Of a stretch of 64,000 nt of DNA, positions 1 to 9,205 are shown piece after piece. The notes beneath the pieces are model-generated. The model saw nothing but the letters and a program-made list of their open reading frames with translations. It did not search any database and was not told where the DNA came from. Each line of letters begins with the position of its first letter. Within the stretch, counting starts at the first letter, position 1. Source of the DNA: Pseudoalteromonas luteoviolacea DSM 6061 (GTDB lineage: Bacteria > Pseudomonadota > Gammaproteobacteria > Enterobacterales > Alteromonadaceae); the NCBI RefSeq assembly GCF_001625655.1, contig NZ_AUYB01000148.1:30958-94957 (forward strand), read 5' to 3'. A program made the position numbers and the translations under genes.

Positions 1-1
1 C

Positions 2-256
2 ACCTTATCTGGTTCAAACCCTCATGGCTTGCATCGGGGCGTGCTCGCCCAAGCGATGATCATGGTAGAAGCGGATCCACACTACACTACAGGCATAGTT
101 AATCAGTTTTACAAGTTGGCAGGCGCAGATAACCTTTATGATCCAGCCGCCTCGACCAGCGTCGACAAACACTTAGCTGGCAGCTACGCTGCGGGCAAAT
201 TAACGGAAGTATTGAGGCAAGAGCTATTACTTAGTGTCGATAACTTTTGCTCCTGA
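2..256 (+). CDS. C-terminal fragment of an unidentified protein
   Basis: The frame is open from the left edge and closes with TGA, so this is the last 84 or so codons of a gene that starts outside the window. The visible part is soluble-looking, has no membrane segment and no cysteine except near the C-terminus (DNFCS). I do not recognise the family. The frame has an internal ATG at 29, but the coding-like sequence continues upstream of it, so that ATG is unlikely to be the start. It lies on the same strand as the leader peptide that follows 148 bases later. Confidence 0.5.
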   Translation, partial: TLSGSNPHGLHRGVLAQAMIMVEADPHYTTGIVNQFYKLAGADNLYDPAASTSVDKHLAGSYAAGKLTEVLRQELLLSVDNFCS

Positions 257-404
257 CCAAATAAAAAACACCAAAAAACAACTTGGAAAGAATAATTTAT
301 TGCGTTAATTTTTTAAACTCACGGTGATAAAACTAATGTTTGATTGAAAAGTTGTACGGATATCAACGTGAATAAACAATTTAAAATAAAACAAGGAAAT
401 TATT

Positions 405-560
405 ATGAAGTTGAAACTTAAAGCAAAAGCACTAAAAACATTAAGCGCTGACCAACAGCGAGTTCCTACTCAGCTAACTAGGCAGGTTGGCGCAGGTAAG
501 TTCCCTGTCACTATCTCAACCTGTGGTAGTGATATATGTGGTCATGATACCTGCATATAG
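405..560 (+). CDS. Double-glycine-type leader peptide, copy 1 (51 aa)
   Basis: This 51-residue ORF opens with MKLKLKAKALKTLS and reaches a processing-like motif RQVGAG at residues 26-31. The core of about 20 residues has cysteines at 40, 45 and 50 among several Ser and Thr. An AAGGAAA ribosome site lies just upstream of the ATG. The leader matches three other ORFs in this window (4751, 22825 and 63758 on the minus strand), while the cores differ. Such a conserved leader with a variable core is the usual layout of ribosomally made, leader-cleaved peptides, and resembles the GG leaders annotated on class I lanthipeptide-like precursors. No modification enzyme, peptidase or exporter is adjacent. 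The product class is inference. Confidence 0.75.
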   Translation: MKLKLKAKALKTLSADQQRVPTQLTRQVGAGKFPVTISTCGSDICGHDTCI

Positions 561-574
561 TCTTCCAAAAAATG

Positions 575-599
575 GCCTGTTTTATGACATTTAACAGGC
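575..599 (+). terminator. Hairpin after leader peptide 1
   Basis: Arms GCCTGTT and AACAGGC are separated by 11 bases, starting 15 bases after the peptide stop. There is no T-run, so termination is uncertain. Confidence 0.3.
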
Positions 600-670
600 T
601 ACTAATATAGAGCTGTTTCACGTCTATTTCACACCTGAGCACGAATACTTGAACAAAAAGGAGCCCGGTG

Positions 671-1360
671 ATGACAATTAGACACGCAATATATACCTGC
701 CTACTTGCCACTTTCTCTACATTGGCTTTTGAAGATACTCATCAAAAGTTTGTAGAAAAAGCAATCGCAAAATTTCAGGCCACTGAACGACATAAATGGA
801 CCTTCACTTATCACAACAATGAAGTAGAAGAAGGCGAGAAAACTGAAGTTTACGCACAATACCTGCCACAAAAACCTCGTGGAGAGCGGTGGCAATTACT
901 CAAATTTAATGGCGTGCCCCCCACACAACAGCAAGCTAAAAAATTTGCGTCAAACCGCGAAAATGAGGGTTATAGTATAAAGCTCACAGAGCTAATTAAT
1001 CCGAATTCGCTTTCTTTACAGGGAGAAACAAGCCAAACCATCACATTTTCTTATCCCGTTCAGCTCGCTGATCTGGGTAAAGATGCAATTGGAAAACTTA
1101 CAGGCTCCGTGACAATCAATAAATCCACAGCCAGCATTGAAGAAGTTAATATTATCAATACGGACGAGTTTAGCCCTGTCGCACTGGCTGATATCCGCCA
1201 CTTTAAATTAAACATGCAATTTCAGACAATCAAAAATAGTGTCTTACCTAAGAGTACTTACATGGAAATGAATGGCACTTTCTCTTTCTTTATTGATATT
1301 GAAGAAACCTCAAAAACAACCTTTTCCAACTACCAATTTTTAGAACTGAATCAATTGTAA
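671..1360 (+). CDS. Secreted protein of unknown function (229 aa)
   Basis: The ATG at 671 sits seven bases after AAGGAG; an in-frame GTG at 668 is too close to the ribosome site. The N-terminus is a Sec-type signal (MTIRHAIYTCLLATFSTLA, then FED), so the mature protein of about 210 residues should be periplasmic or exported. It is rich in polar residues and predicted beta strands and has no cysteine after the signal. I recognise no domain. It follows leader peptide 1 by 110 bases on the same strand, so co-transcription is possible, but nothing proves a functional link. Confidence 0.65.
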   Translation: MTIRHAIYTCLLATFSTLAFEDTHQKFVEKAIAKFQATERHKWTFTYHNNEVEEGEKTEVYAQYLPQKPRGERWQLLKFNGVPPTQQQAKKFASNRENEGYSIKLTELINPNSLSLQGETSQTITFSYPVQLADLGKDAIGKLTGSVTINKSTASIEEVNIINTDEFSPVALADIRHFKLNMQFQTIKNSVLPKSTYMEMNGTFSFFIDIEETSKTTFSNYQFLELNQL

Positions 1361-1391
1361 CGACTCAGAAGGTAACCTTCCGAGTCGTTAC
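1357..1391 (+). terminator. Long hairpin overlapping the stop codon
   Basis: A near-perfect inverted repeat starts at GTAACGACTC, overlapping the stop of the secreted protein, and closes with GAGTCGTTAC. Its centre GGTAACC is itself palindromic. There is no strong T-run. Confidence 0.5.
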
Positions 1392-1522
1392 CTTCATCTG
1401 CGCCTACACCAAACTCTCATCCTGATTTTATCAATAAAAGTGTCATGCTCTAGTGCTAACTTATGGGTAGCTTCAATAATAATTAACTGACATATGTTGG
1501 ACAGATAAAGATAGTTTCAATT

Positions 1523-2308
1523 ATGCAAAGCGTCATAGATATTCAATGGTGGCAATTGGCCGCTTTTAGCCTCACACTGATCATTCCTTTTTATATTAAT
1601 TTTCACTATCAGCTCGGCTTTGCCAAAGAAACCATGGTAGGCCTAGGTCGCATGACTTTGCAGTTGATTATGATAGGTTTGTACCTGGAATTTTTATTCC
1701 AATTAAATAATTTTATGGTCAATCTCAGCTGGTTGATTATCATGGTTGGGGTGGGTACCTCAGCGATTGTCAGCAAGACAAAACTGCCTCTGAAACCCCT
1801 CTTCTTTCCTGTCGCTATGAGTCTCGCAGCTGGGCTGTTTCCACTACTAGTGGTACTCGCTATGGCTGTGATTAAACCCCAACCGTACTACCATGCTCAA
1901 TATACTATCCCACTTGCAGGTATGCTGCTTGGCAATAGCTTGACCAGCAATATTGTGTGCTTGCAGAGCTTTTTCTCATCCTTAAAAGAGCGCTGGCCAG
2001 AATATCAAGCTGCTTTGTCGTTAGGAGCTTCTCCAATCGACGCAACTCGCCCTTTCGTCCAACATTCATTGCAACATGCTTTAACGCCCATGCTGGCGAC
2101 TATGGCCACAACGGGTTTGGTAACCATTCCAGGCATGATGACAGGTCAAATCCTCGGCGGAGCCTCTCCCATGGTTGCAATTAAGTATCAGTTGATGATC
2201 ATGATAGCCATTTTTGTGATGATGAGTATTTCAAGCACATTGTGTCTTTTTTTGGTGATTAGACGAACATTAAGCAATGATGGTAAGCCGCAGGTTGCGA
2301 TTGCCTAA
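1523..2308 (+). CDS. fetB: FetB/YbbM-type ABC transporter permease
   Basis: A 261-residue membrane protein of the UPF0014 family, with about six to seven hydrophobic segments. Family-typical stretches are visible: GLGRMTLQLIMIGLYLEFLF near the N-terminus, MLLGNSLTSN mid-protein, SLGASPIDATRP, and TTGLVTIPGMMTGQILGGASP before the last helices. In E. coli FetB works with the ATPase FetA in iron export and peroxide resistance. No fetA-like ATPase lies next to it: upstream is a secreted protein and downstream an oppositely oriented peptidase. The partner must therefore be elsewhere or be missing. Confidence 0.85.
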   Translation: MQSVIDIQWWQLAAFSLTLIIPFYINFHYQLGFAKETMVGLGRMTLQLIMIGLYLEFLFQLNNFMVNLSWLIIMVGVGTSAIVSKTKLPLKPLFFPVAMSLAAGLFPLLVVLAMAVIKPQPYYHAQYTIPLAGMLLGNSLTSNIVCLQSFFSSLKERWPEYQAALSLGASPIDATRPFVQHSLQHALTPMLATMATTGLVTIPGMMTGQILGGASPMVAIKYQLMIMIAIFVMMSISSTLCLFLVIRRTLSNDGKPQVAIA

Positions 2309-2315
2309 GAAGAGG

Positions 2316-2340
2316 TAGAGGTGCTGATCGCGCACCTCTA
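2316..2340. terminator. Bidirectional hairpin between fetB and the S9 peptidase
   Basis: Perfect nine-base arms TAGAGGTGC and GCACCTCTA with a seven-base loop lie between two convergent genes. Confidence 0.6.
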
Positions 2341-2348
2341 ACAATCAT

Positions 2349-4418
2349 TTAATTTTGCTCTTTGTACCTTTCAAACCAAGCCAAAATATTACCTACCTTT
2401 TGGACTAAGTTACTTGGTTTAGCAGCGATACCATGACCCGCTTTTGGAATGCGCACCATCGCGGTGTCAATGTTTCGCAATTGCAATGCTTGGTAATACT
2501 GTTCCGTTTCACTCATCGGTGTACGATAGTCTAGCTCCCCAGTTAGTAACATCGTTGGCGTTTTAACATTTCCGACCAGGGACAATGGAGAGCGTTTCCA
2601 AAGGTGCTCTGTTTTTTCCCAAGGCATACCTGGCATCCAGTATTTTGCATAGTAGTTGTAAGCATCGGCCGTCAATACAAAGCTTATCCAGTTTATCACC
2701 GGTTTCGCTACTACCGCTGCTTTAAACCTGTCAGTATTCCCTATAATCCACGCTGTCAAGACGCCACCACCGGAGCCTCCGGTTACAAACAGGTTGTCCT
2801 TATCTATAAACTTTTTAGCCACCATGCCATCAACAACATCCATAAGATCGTTATAGTCTTTTGATGGGTAATCATGATGGATCAAATTGGCAAACTCTTC
2901 GCCATAGGATGTACTACCTCGAGGGTTTGACCACACAACCACATAACCCTTAGCGGCCATCAGTTGTACCTCGGTACTGAAGTTCGGGCCATAAGCAGTA
3001 TGTGGTCCGCCATGTATCTCTAAAATCAATGGGTACTTTTTGCTGCCATCAAAATTTGGCGGTAACGCATACCAAGCCTCAATGTCTCGCCCATCGACAC
3101 TCGACTTTACAGTTAAAGCGTGTACTTTCGCGCTCTTTTTGTGGCCTAAAAAATCTTCATTAAGTTCGGTCAACGGCGTGATACTGCGACGTTTGTCCAC
3201 CAAGGCTAAATCAGCCGGTCTTTCGGAATTTGCAGCCGTAACAACTAATCGGCCATTGCCAACTACTGAGAAATCTCCCGATGTGTATGGTCTACCGAGG
3301 GATTGCCCCCCTAAAGCAGCTATTTTTTCAGTGACTTTTCCTTTAAGAGTCACGTGACCCACATATTGCTGACCATGATCATCATAGCTAAAGTATAGAC
3401 CGCGACCTTTTTTATCCCATTGATGTGCGCTGATGGGGCGGTCCAATGATTCAGTTAAGTTAATCGCATCTTTGCCATCTAACCCTATCATGTAGATATC
3501 ATAGTTCTGGCTTGAACGCTTTTTATCCTTAAACCCAAGGTATGCAATTTTGCTTCTTTGATGATTTATCTTCGGACTATACTCAGGGCCTACTTCATTG
3601 GTCACTTGTATAACATCGCCAGCTTTTACATCAAGACGGTAAATATCTGACTCTCTTGGTCTGTTTTGCCAATCCTGATGGCGATCTGCGCTAAAGTAAA
3701 TCGACTTTCCGTCGTCACTCCAAGCAATATGGGAGCTATGGTGAAAGTCTCCACTGGTAAGCTGACGAGGCGTACCACCTTCTGACGGAACGATGTATAT
3801 ATGTTCGTAACCATGCTTAATGAAGCCACCACCATCTCTGCGATACAGCATCGTATCAATGTAAGTTGCTTCACCCGCCCATTCGGCACCTTTTGGCTTT
3901 TTTGGCATCTCTTTAAAAATGCCACTGTGGGCTTTAGGCTTAAACATCGTAAATGCAATCCACTTGCCGTCTGGTGACCAGCTAATGTTCCTCACACCTT
4001 GTGTCACATTAGTTATGCGCGCAGTGTTACCACTTTCCAACCAACGTACGTATAGCTGGTTGTCTCCTTCGGCGTTAGTTAGATAGGCAACACGACGTCC
4101 ATCTGGTGAATAACGCGCACTGCGATATTGTTTACTATCAGACAACAAGGGGCTATGGGTTTTATTTTTAAGATCTAGTTGCCAAAGGTTTGAACGAACA
4201 CTGTCAGACATAATGTCCATCGATCTACGCTCATAGATCACCTTATACCCATCAGGATGTACTTCAGGAGAGGCCGCGTACTCTATATTAAATACATCTT
4301 CGTACTGCCATACTTTATCAGCCGAATTTTGACTGCTTTGCGCCATCAATGGCATTGCTGCTAGCAAGTGAGCAATACAAGCCGCCACTTTAAAATTTCT
4401 GTTTTTGTTCATGTCCAT
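2349..4418 (-). CDS. S9 family prolyl oligopeptidase-type peptidase
   Basis: A 689-residue exported serine peptidase. A signal peptide (residues 1 to about 26, ending AMPLMAQ) is followed by a WD40/PD40-like beta-propeller with repeats such as SPDGRRVAYLT, SPDGKWIAFT and SDDGKSIYFSA. The C-terminal alpha/beta-hydrolase domain carries GGSGGG (Ser549), GELDYRTP (Asp630) and AGHG (His662), a complete triad. Members of S9C cleave short peptides, typically acylaminoacyl- or dipeptidyl-substrates, in the periplasm. It is convergent with fetB and divergent from leader peptide 2 across 332 bases. A second in-frame ATG two codons in (4412) is an alternative start. Confidence 0.9.
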   Translation of the reverse strand: MDMNKNRNFKVAACIAHLLAAMPLMAQSSQNSADKVWQYEDVFNIEYAASPEVHPDGYKVIYERRSMDIMSDSVRSNLWQLDLKNKTHSPLLSDSKQYRSARYSPDGRRVAYLTNAEGDNQLYVRWLESGNTARITNVTQGVRNISWSPDGKWIAFTMFKPKAHSGIFKEMPKKPKGAEWAGEATYIDTMLYRRDGGGFIKHGYEHIYIVPSEGGTPRQLTSGDFHHSSHIAWSDDGKSIYFSADRHQDWQNRPRESDIYRLDVKAGDVIQVTNEVGPEYSPKINHQRSKIAYLGFKDKKRSSQNYDIYMIGLDGKDAINLTESLDRPISAHQWDKKGRGLYFSYDDHGQQYVGHVTLKGKVTEKIAALGGQSLGRPYTSGDFSVVGNGRLVVTAANSERPADLALVDKRRSITPLTELNEDFLGHKKSAKVHALTVKSSVDGRDIEAWYALPPNFDGSKKYPLILEIHGGPHTAYGPNFSTEVQLMAAKGYVVVWSNPRGSTSYGEEFANLIHHDYPSKDYNDLMDVVDGMVAKKFIDKDNLFVTGGSGGGVLTAWIIGNTDRFKAAVVAKPVINWISFVLTADAYNYYAKYWMPGMPWEKTEHLWKRSPLSLVGNVKTPTMLLTGELDYRTPMSETEQYYQALQLRNIDTAMVRIPKAGHGIAAKPSNLVQKVGNILAWFERYKEQN

Positions 4419-4750
4419 ACTCGTGGAATTGTAATCAACTGCGAGATAAATACCCTACGCATCACCTGTTGAGCGCTTTCAGCGCATCAATTTTATACAC
4501 AACGTAAAGATGCCCAAAGTACTGTTCTATTGAAAGCATATTGCGACCAACCACCTGTAATATCTATGATTAGTACACGTAAGTTCTCAGCATGATTTAT
4601 GCCATTTTGTATGAGGCTCAAGACTATTCGCGTAACACCCATACAAGAATAACTATGGCATGAGTACAATCACAAAATTTGCAATTGACAACGCTATCAT
4701 ATGTTGCAACCCTGAACGTGGACAAAAAACAACCAACAAAGGATATAACT
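4419..4750. other. Divergent promoter region, S9 peptidase and leader peptide 2
   Basis: 332 bases without a convincing gene. It should hold the promoters for the two divergent genes. A TTGACA at 4684-4689 is the best -35-like element, but no well-spaced -10 follows. Confidence 0.3.
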
Positions 4751-4954
4751 GTGAAACTAAAGCTAAATAAAAAAAACATTAAACAACTGAGTAACAAGCA
4801 GCTTAATCAAGAAGTAACCAATCAAGTTGGCGGTGGTGCCATTGAGTCAAAAGACTACTGGTGTCACTCTGGTCAAATGCCTTGCTGGACAAATGGACCT
4901 TGTATTACAACGCCTTATAAAGGATGTAATAGCAGACAGGGATGGTGCCAATAA
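4751..4954 (+). CDS. Double-glycine-type leader peptide, copy 2 (67 aa)
   Basis: GTG start at 4751 with AAAGGA seven bases upstream; the longer in-frame extension to 4679 lacks a ribosome site and would break the family alignment. The leader begins with GTG-encoded Met then KLKLNKKNIKQLS and ends NQVGGG at residues 24-29. The core is the longest of the four copies: 38 residues with five cysteines at 38, 45, 51, 59 and 66, spaced six to eight apart, and several Trp and Tyr. This could be disulphide- or thioether-bridged. No dedicated maturation gene is nearby; the convergent neighbour is a TPR protein. Confidence 0.75.
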   Translation: MKLKLNKKNIKQLSNKQLNQEVTNQVGGGAIESKDYWCHSGQMPCWTNGPCITTPYKGCNSRQGWCQ

Positions 4955-5079
4955 GCGCCACCGCATAACCGTGCGTATGCCGATATACGTTGTACGGCAT
5001 TACACTCTAATTTGCGCTTTTCATCGTGTTCGTAACGCCATACAAATTCGCCTACTTAATCTGCAATATATGGCCCTTG

Positions 5080-6105
5080 TCACTCTTTGCTAAAACCTTC
5101 ACTCTCCCAATTGCATCGCTTGACGTTTTCAAACCAAGGACGATTAAACCTGACTCGTTTTGGTGAGGAGACCGGCGGCAAGTCTAGGTCCATATAGGAA
5201 GCTAAGTGGAGTGAAACCAACGCCCTTATTCTGTCATCGTCTAACTGCTGATAGGCTAATAGAAGCTGTGCTTTTTCCTTTGTATTGAGTGGGTTGCCCT
5301 GCATATGTTTGAAACGTGTATTGAGCCACAACAGCAGAGATTGCTTAGCCACGTTTGGAAACGCTTGCGCTAACGTTTCAGTGGGTTGGTATAATCGCTG
5401 AAAATTGACCCATTGCTGCTGAATAACAAAAACAAATAATAAATTAACTCCCGCAGATATTTGCCCAGAGCGTTTATCAATGTTTTGATACCCAGCTAAG
5501 GCTCCTCGAAAATGCTGCTCAGCTAATGCGATATTACCCTCTTCCAGCGCGATCATACCTTGATTATTTTCTATAATTGCCAATAGGTTTTTTCTGTCAG
5601 CGAGGCGTGCCATTTTTTTTGCTTTGACATAGAGGGCCTTGGCTTTTTCGAGATCATTCAATTGTCGAGCGAGTAGAGCTAGGCTATTGGTTAAGGTGAG
5701 CCTTTGCCGGTCATTAATGGCATATTTATAAGAGCATTCGAAACTCAGTTGCGCATCGTACAAGTAGTCATGTTTTCGCAACCAAATACCCGTTCCGCTC
5801 GCAATGGATACCAGTTTATCCACGAAATAAGGGTGAGATTGATGATGAAAAACCACCTCAAGTGAGTCTATTAGTAATTTCATATCACCAGTTGGCACTG
5901 AGGCACGCATTGCCGCAATATGCCAGCGTACCTGTTGAGTATCGGTTAAAGATTGAATATGGGGGATGGTTTTTAAGATAGTGAGAGAGCGTGATGGGTC
6001 GATACGTAGATAATCCTCCGCCTCTTTAATTTTTTCATCCACTGTCACCGCAAATACACTGTCACAAATTAGCCCAAGTAACAAAATAAACTCAGCTAAC
6101 CGCAC
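5080..6105 (-). CDS. Exported TPR-like helical repeat protein
   Basis: A 341-residue protein with GTG start and a signal peptide (about residues 1-19, ending CDSVFA). The mature part is all-helical with TPR-like spacing, clearest around LEKAKALYVKAKKMA and NIALAEQHFRGALAGYQ. It resembles the periplasmic TPR sensor halves found in front of regulators or GGDEF domains, but here no catalytic or DNA-binding part follows before the stop. It may be a stand-alone scaffold or a truncated sensor. The promoter would lie in the gap to 6201. Confidence 0.6.
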   Translation of the reverse strand: MRLAEFILLLGLICDSVFAVTVDEKIKEAEDYLRIDPSRSLTILKTIPHIQSLTDTQQVRWHIAAMRASVPTGDMKLLIDSLEVVFHHQSHPYFVDKLVSIASGTGIWLRKHDYLYDAQLSFECSYKYAINDRQRLTLTNSLALLARQLNDLEKAKALYVKAKKMARLADRKNLLAIIENNQGMIALEEGNIALAEQHFRGALAGYQNIDKRSGQISAGVNLLFVFVIQQQWVNFQRLYQPTETLAQAFPNVAKQSLLLWLNTRFKHMQGNPLNTKEKAQLLLAYQQLDDDRIRALVSLHLASYMDLDLPPVSSPKRVRFNRPWFENVKRCNWESEGFSKE

Positions 6106-6200
6106 ACCACCTCTCCAACCAATGATTCCTTCTAAACTATAGATAGCAAATGCACATTATTCAAAACTCTCAAACAGCGCTTTTATTCTAGCTGGCACAG

Positions 6201-6581
6201 TTACGATGTGCCTTCTGCTTGGTAAAGCCACACAATTAATACAAGGATCGGCAAGTTTTTCGTGACTGGACCAAACGGGTGTAACCAGAATGAAGCATCG
6301 ATAATGGTCAGTAGCAGACTATAGATAAAAATAGTCGCTATTTGTGCTATGCAGCAGAGCTTAAGCTTTCGCTGCGTGATAAGCCAAACACCGAGAAAAA
6401 TATCCAGCAGCCCCCCGCCATATACCGAAATATCTGCATATATTCCCGTTATTTGCGCCTTAGCCAAGATTTCGAAGCCAACCTCAGGTGCAAAAAATAT
6501 CGACGTTAGACCGGTAAACAGCCAAACAAACACCAAAGAAAAACACGCTAAATAATACATAGGCTTCATTTTATTACTCAC
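6201..6581 (-). CDS. DoxX-like membrane protein
   Basis: A 126-residue protein with four hydrophobic segments and the DoxX-like pattern YGGGLLDIFLGVWL in the second helix pair, ending IVWLYQAEGTS. The start is ambiguous: GTG at 6581, three bases after the stop of the upstream gene, or ATG at 6569. It is the last gene of a three-gene operon with a DUF2269 protein and a saccharopine-dehydrogenase-like enzyme. The biochemical role of this family is unknown; the operon suggests a membrane redox unit, which is inference. Confidence 0.75.
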   Translation of the reverse strand: MSNKMKPMYYLACFSLVFVWLFTGLTSIFFAPEVGFEILAKAQITGIYADISVYGGGLLDIFLGVWLITQRKLKLCCIAQIATIFIYSLLLTIIDASFWLHPFGPVTKNLPILVLIVWLYQAEGTS

Positions 6582-6584
6582 AAC

Positions 6585-7061
6585 CTAAACTACAGGCAGG
6601 GGCTTGAATACCATCAACCAAAAAATCACCAAGATGGCCGCAAATGCAGAAATACCAAGCAGAGTCCAAATTCGCATAAGCGATTTAAACTCCCCTGATA
6701 TATGATTTTTTTCCACAGACTCTTGCGCTAATGCACGTAAACGATATTGAATTTTAAGTACCGGTAGCCAGCACAAACCAATCAGCACAAATAATCCAGC
6801 AACAGCATAAAACCACTCAGAGCTAAATGAATAACCAAGCAAATACATCAAATACAGGCCACTGATAATCTGAGTAATAACTGCAGGTGTTGTAAAAAGC
6901 CAATCCCCTAAAACAACGAGCTTAGTCGTTATATATATTGCTTGCGGGTTATTTGAGCGGTTCGCCATAAACATAAAAAAGGCGATGCCAGCGCCCGTGC
7001 CAGTAACAACAACGGCCGCTAAAATATGAATGAGCTTTGCAACAAAATACGGTTCTAACAT
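6585..7061 (-). CDS. DUF2269 integral membrane protein
   Basis: 158 residues, four transmembrane segments, with the family start KLIHILAAVVVTGTGAGIAFFM containing a conserved His and the helix TPAVITQIISGLYLM. The start codon overlaps the end of the upstream dehydrogenase-like gene by seven bases, and the stop is three bases from the DoxX-like gene, so the three are translationally linked. Function of DUF2269 is not established. Confidence 0.8.
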   Translation of the reverse strand: MLEPYFVAKLIHILAAVVVTGTGAGIAFFMFMANRSNNPQAIYITTKLVVLGDWLFTTPAVITQIISGLYLMYLLGYSFSSEWFYAVAGLFVLIGLCWLPVLKIQYRLRALAQESVEKNHISGEFKSLMRIWTLLGISAFAAILVIFWLMVFKPLPVV

Positions 7062-8179
7062 GGCATCACCTCCTCACTAGCATAAATGCCAAACGCGTTA
7101 AAATAGGTATCAAAGTCGCTCAATGTGAACAGTCCGACACACGGCATTGCACCGCGCTCATAGGCCTTGTCTGTGAGTAACTTTTTAGCGATGATAATAG
7201 CGGAAAGGGTTGGTATATAAGGACCTTGTCCATCAGGTGCATATAAACGCCATACCGCATTTTTACCTGACTTATCGTGGCCAATACCACAAATACGCAC
7301 CTCCATTGCACCTATATCTGTGCCAAAAGGCAATAAATACTCACTTAAAGCACTGATGGTTTTGGCGTATGGTGCCCAGTTTTTTATAACACCGTGTTTC
7401 GCCAACTTGGCCATTGCCACCATTCCCCAATGAAGTATTGGTAACTCAAGGCCTGCTTGAAACGACACTCTCTCGGTCACTTTGTAGCGCTCAGGAAAAA
7501 TCAGCAGATCAGGAACATCCACATTTGCCAAACCACGTTTTTTAGCGATATCACCAAAGTCGTTAACTTTAGCATCCATCCAACCATATGCTGGTTGCCA
7601 TTGCCCTCCTTTAAACACCTGAAAAGGATGCCCGGTATAAGACAAAATGGCCGCTATCGTTGCAAGCCCTCGCTCCGCTTTATTACCCGGAGCAATAGCG
7701 ATGTCAATCGTGCTAATACTCTTAAACATCGTTTGAAAATGCTCAATCACCGCAGAAGAAAGCCCAGGCACTGAACTTGCGCCACTGACCACTAACACAT
7801 CATTCGCTTTTGCGCGTGTGTTTAGCTCACTGATATCACATACAAATTGTCTATCGTCTGCGAGGTCGATGTAGTGAGCATGAGCATCAATACACGCTTG
7901 AGGAACACGGTGGCCTTGCCCTTGAAATGGTCCACCGGTATGAATAACTAAAAACGGCGCTTGCTGCTGTAGCTGCACTTCGAAATCGGATGAGAATATA
8001 TCCACCTGCCACGCTGTCAAAGTGGCTTTTGCACTCTCCCTTAAATTATCTACGAGGGCTTGGGCTTTTGACAAACTTCTTCCTGCAATAATCAGGTGAA
8101 CGTCAGCATCTTCGACCAAAGCTGTGACCACCCTTTTCCCAAAATTGCCATATCCCCCAAGCACTATCACTGTTTTCAT
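7055..8179 (-). CDS. Saccharopine dehydrogenase-like NAD(P)-binding protein
   Basis: A 374-residue soluble enzyme with an N-terminal Rossmann fold: TVIVLGGYGNFGKRV puts the dinucleotide-binding glycines at residues 8-14, followed by a family-typical GGPFQGQGHRVPQACIDAHA segment. The ATG at 8179 follows GGAG and AAGG upstream; a longer frame to 8239 has no ribosome site. Proteins of this group bind NAD(P) but most are not true lysine-pathway enzymes. It heads the operon with DUF2269 and DoxX-like membrane proteins, which may anchor or accept electrons from it (inference). Confidence 0.8.
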   Translation of the reverse strand: MKTVIVLGGYGNFGKRVVTALVEDADVHLIIAGRSLSKAQALVDNLRESAKATLTAWQVDIFSSDFEVQLQQQAPFLVIHTGGPFQGQGHRVPQACIDAHAHYIDLADDRQFVCDISELNTRAKANDVLVVSGASSVPGLSSAVIEHFQTMFKSISTIDIAIAPGNKAERGLATIAAILSYTGHPFQVFKGGQWQPAYGWMDAKVNDFGDIAKKRGLANVDVPDLLIFPERYKVTERVSFQAGLELPILHWGMVAMAKLAKHGVIKNWAPYAKTISALSEYLLPFGTDIGAMEVRICGIGHDKSGKNAVWRLYAPDGQGPYIPTLSAIIIAKKLLTDKAYERGAMPCVGLFTLSDFDTYFNAFGIYASEEVMPC

Positions 8180-8329
8180 CGCCTTAACTCCCTGACCTTT
8201 AAAAGGCTTTGCTTGGAGGTAAATATCCTTCAAATACAAAGGGATTTCCAGTGTTTTTTAACGAATTGAGTAAACGCAGCCACGCCTAAGCGCTAAGCGC
8301 AGCTTCGATGATATTTTTCAGCCGATTAC

Positions 8330-9100
8330 TTATACGTTGCGCCCAGCCATCACACCACCATCAATATCCCAGTTTGCCCCTGTGACCCATTGGGTATTGT
8401 CACTTAATAAGTAGGCAATTGTTTGAGCCACTTCCATTGCCTCACCAATGCGACCGATTGGGTGAAAATTATCGAAACTCTTTAATGTCTCATCAATCTC
8501 TTGAGGTTCGATAAATGCCCCGTAAATTGGCGTTTTCACCACCGCAGGAGAGACGGCATTGACACGTATATTATGAGTGGCCAATTCCAGTGCTAAATGT
8601 TGAGTCATTGCATGTAAACCAGCCTTTGCCATCGAGTATGCAGAGGAAGGGGTTGCTCCAATGGCCTGCTTTGCCCACATCGAACCAATGTTTACAATAT
8701 TGCCACCACCATGTGTGACCATCTTGCTTACCACAGCTTGCGTGACCAAGAACAATGCTCGATTCAATTCATGATACCGGTCAAAATCCTCTCCACCATG
8801 CTCTAAAAACGGTAGTGGTGAAAAATAACCAGCAGCGTTAACCAAATAGCTGATCTTTTCATCTGATTGCGCGAGTAACTCAATGTAATCCAGAACGGCT
8901 TCTCGGCTATATAAATCCAACTGCACACTGGCTACATCGCCAAGCGATGCCAAAGATTGCTCAGCACTTTTTAACTTGTCTAGATTGTTTGCGAGTAAGG
9001 TAACTGGCACATTATGGCCAAGCAAAATTTTCGCTGTTTCAAAGCCCATTCCACTTGAGCCACCCACTATCAAAGCCCGACCTGATTTTGTAAATTTCAT
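8330..9100 (-). CDS. SDR family oxidoreductase
   Basis: 256 residues with the classical short-chain dehydrogenase pattern: cofactor loop GGSSGMG at 13-19, NAAG at 88-91, catalytic Ser140, Tyr155 and Lys159 (YSMAK), and the C-terminal WDIDGG typical of the family. It should be a cytoplasmic NAD(P)H-dependent reductase; the substrate cannot be read from sequence. AGGTGAACAA precedes the ATG. It is divergent from an HxlR regulator with a palindrome between them, a common arrangement for quinone- or aldehyde-responsive control. Confidence 0.88.
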   Translation of the reverse strand: MKFTKSGRALIVGGSSGMGFETAKILLGHNVPVTLLANNLDKLKSAEQSLASLGDVASVQLDLYSREAVLDYIELLAQSDEKISYLVNAAGYFSPLPFLEHGGEDFDRYHELNRALFLVTQAVVSKMVTHGGGNIVNIGSMWAKQAIGATPSSAYSMAKAGLHAMTQHLALELATHNIRVNAVSPAVVKTPIYGAFIEPQEIDETLKSFDNFHPIGRIGEAMEVAQTIAYLLSDNTQWVTGANWDIDGGVMAGRNV

Positions 9101-9150
9101 TTGTTCACCTAGAGTGTTTGCTGTTTCGTGATAATATTAGAACTAAGCAA

Positions 9151-9168
9151 ACTTACTGAATAGTAAGT
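9151..9168. promoter_or_regulatory. Palindromic operator candidate, SDR-HxlR intergenic region
   Basis: Perfect seven-base arms ACTTACT and AGTAAGT with a four-base spacer lie midway between the divergent SDR and HxlR genes. The HxlR protein is the obvious ligand (inference). Confidence 0.5.
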
Positions 9169-9205
9169 ACAATTTGGTTAGCTAGGTACTTTTTGGTACA
9201 TATTT

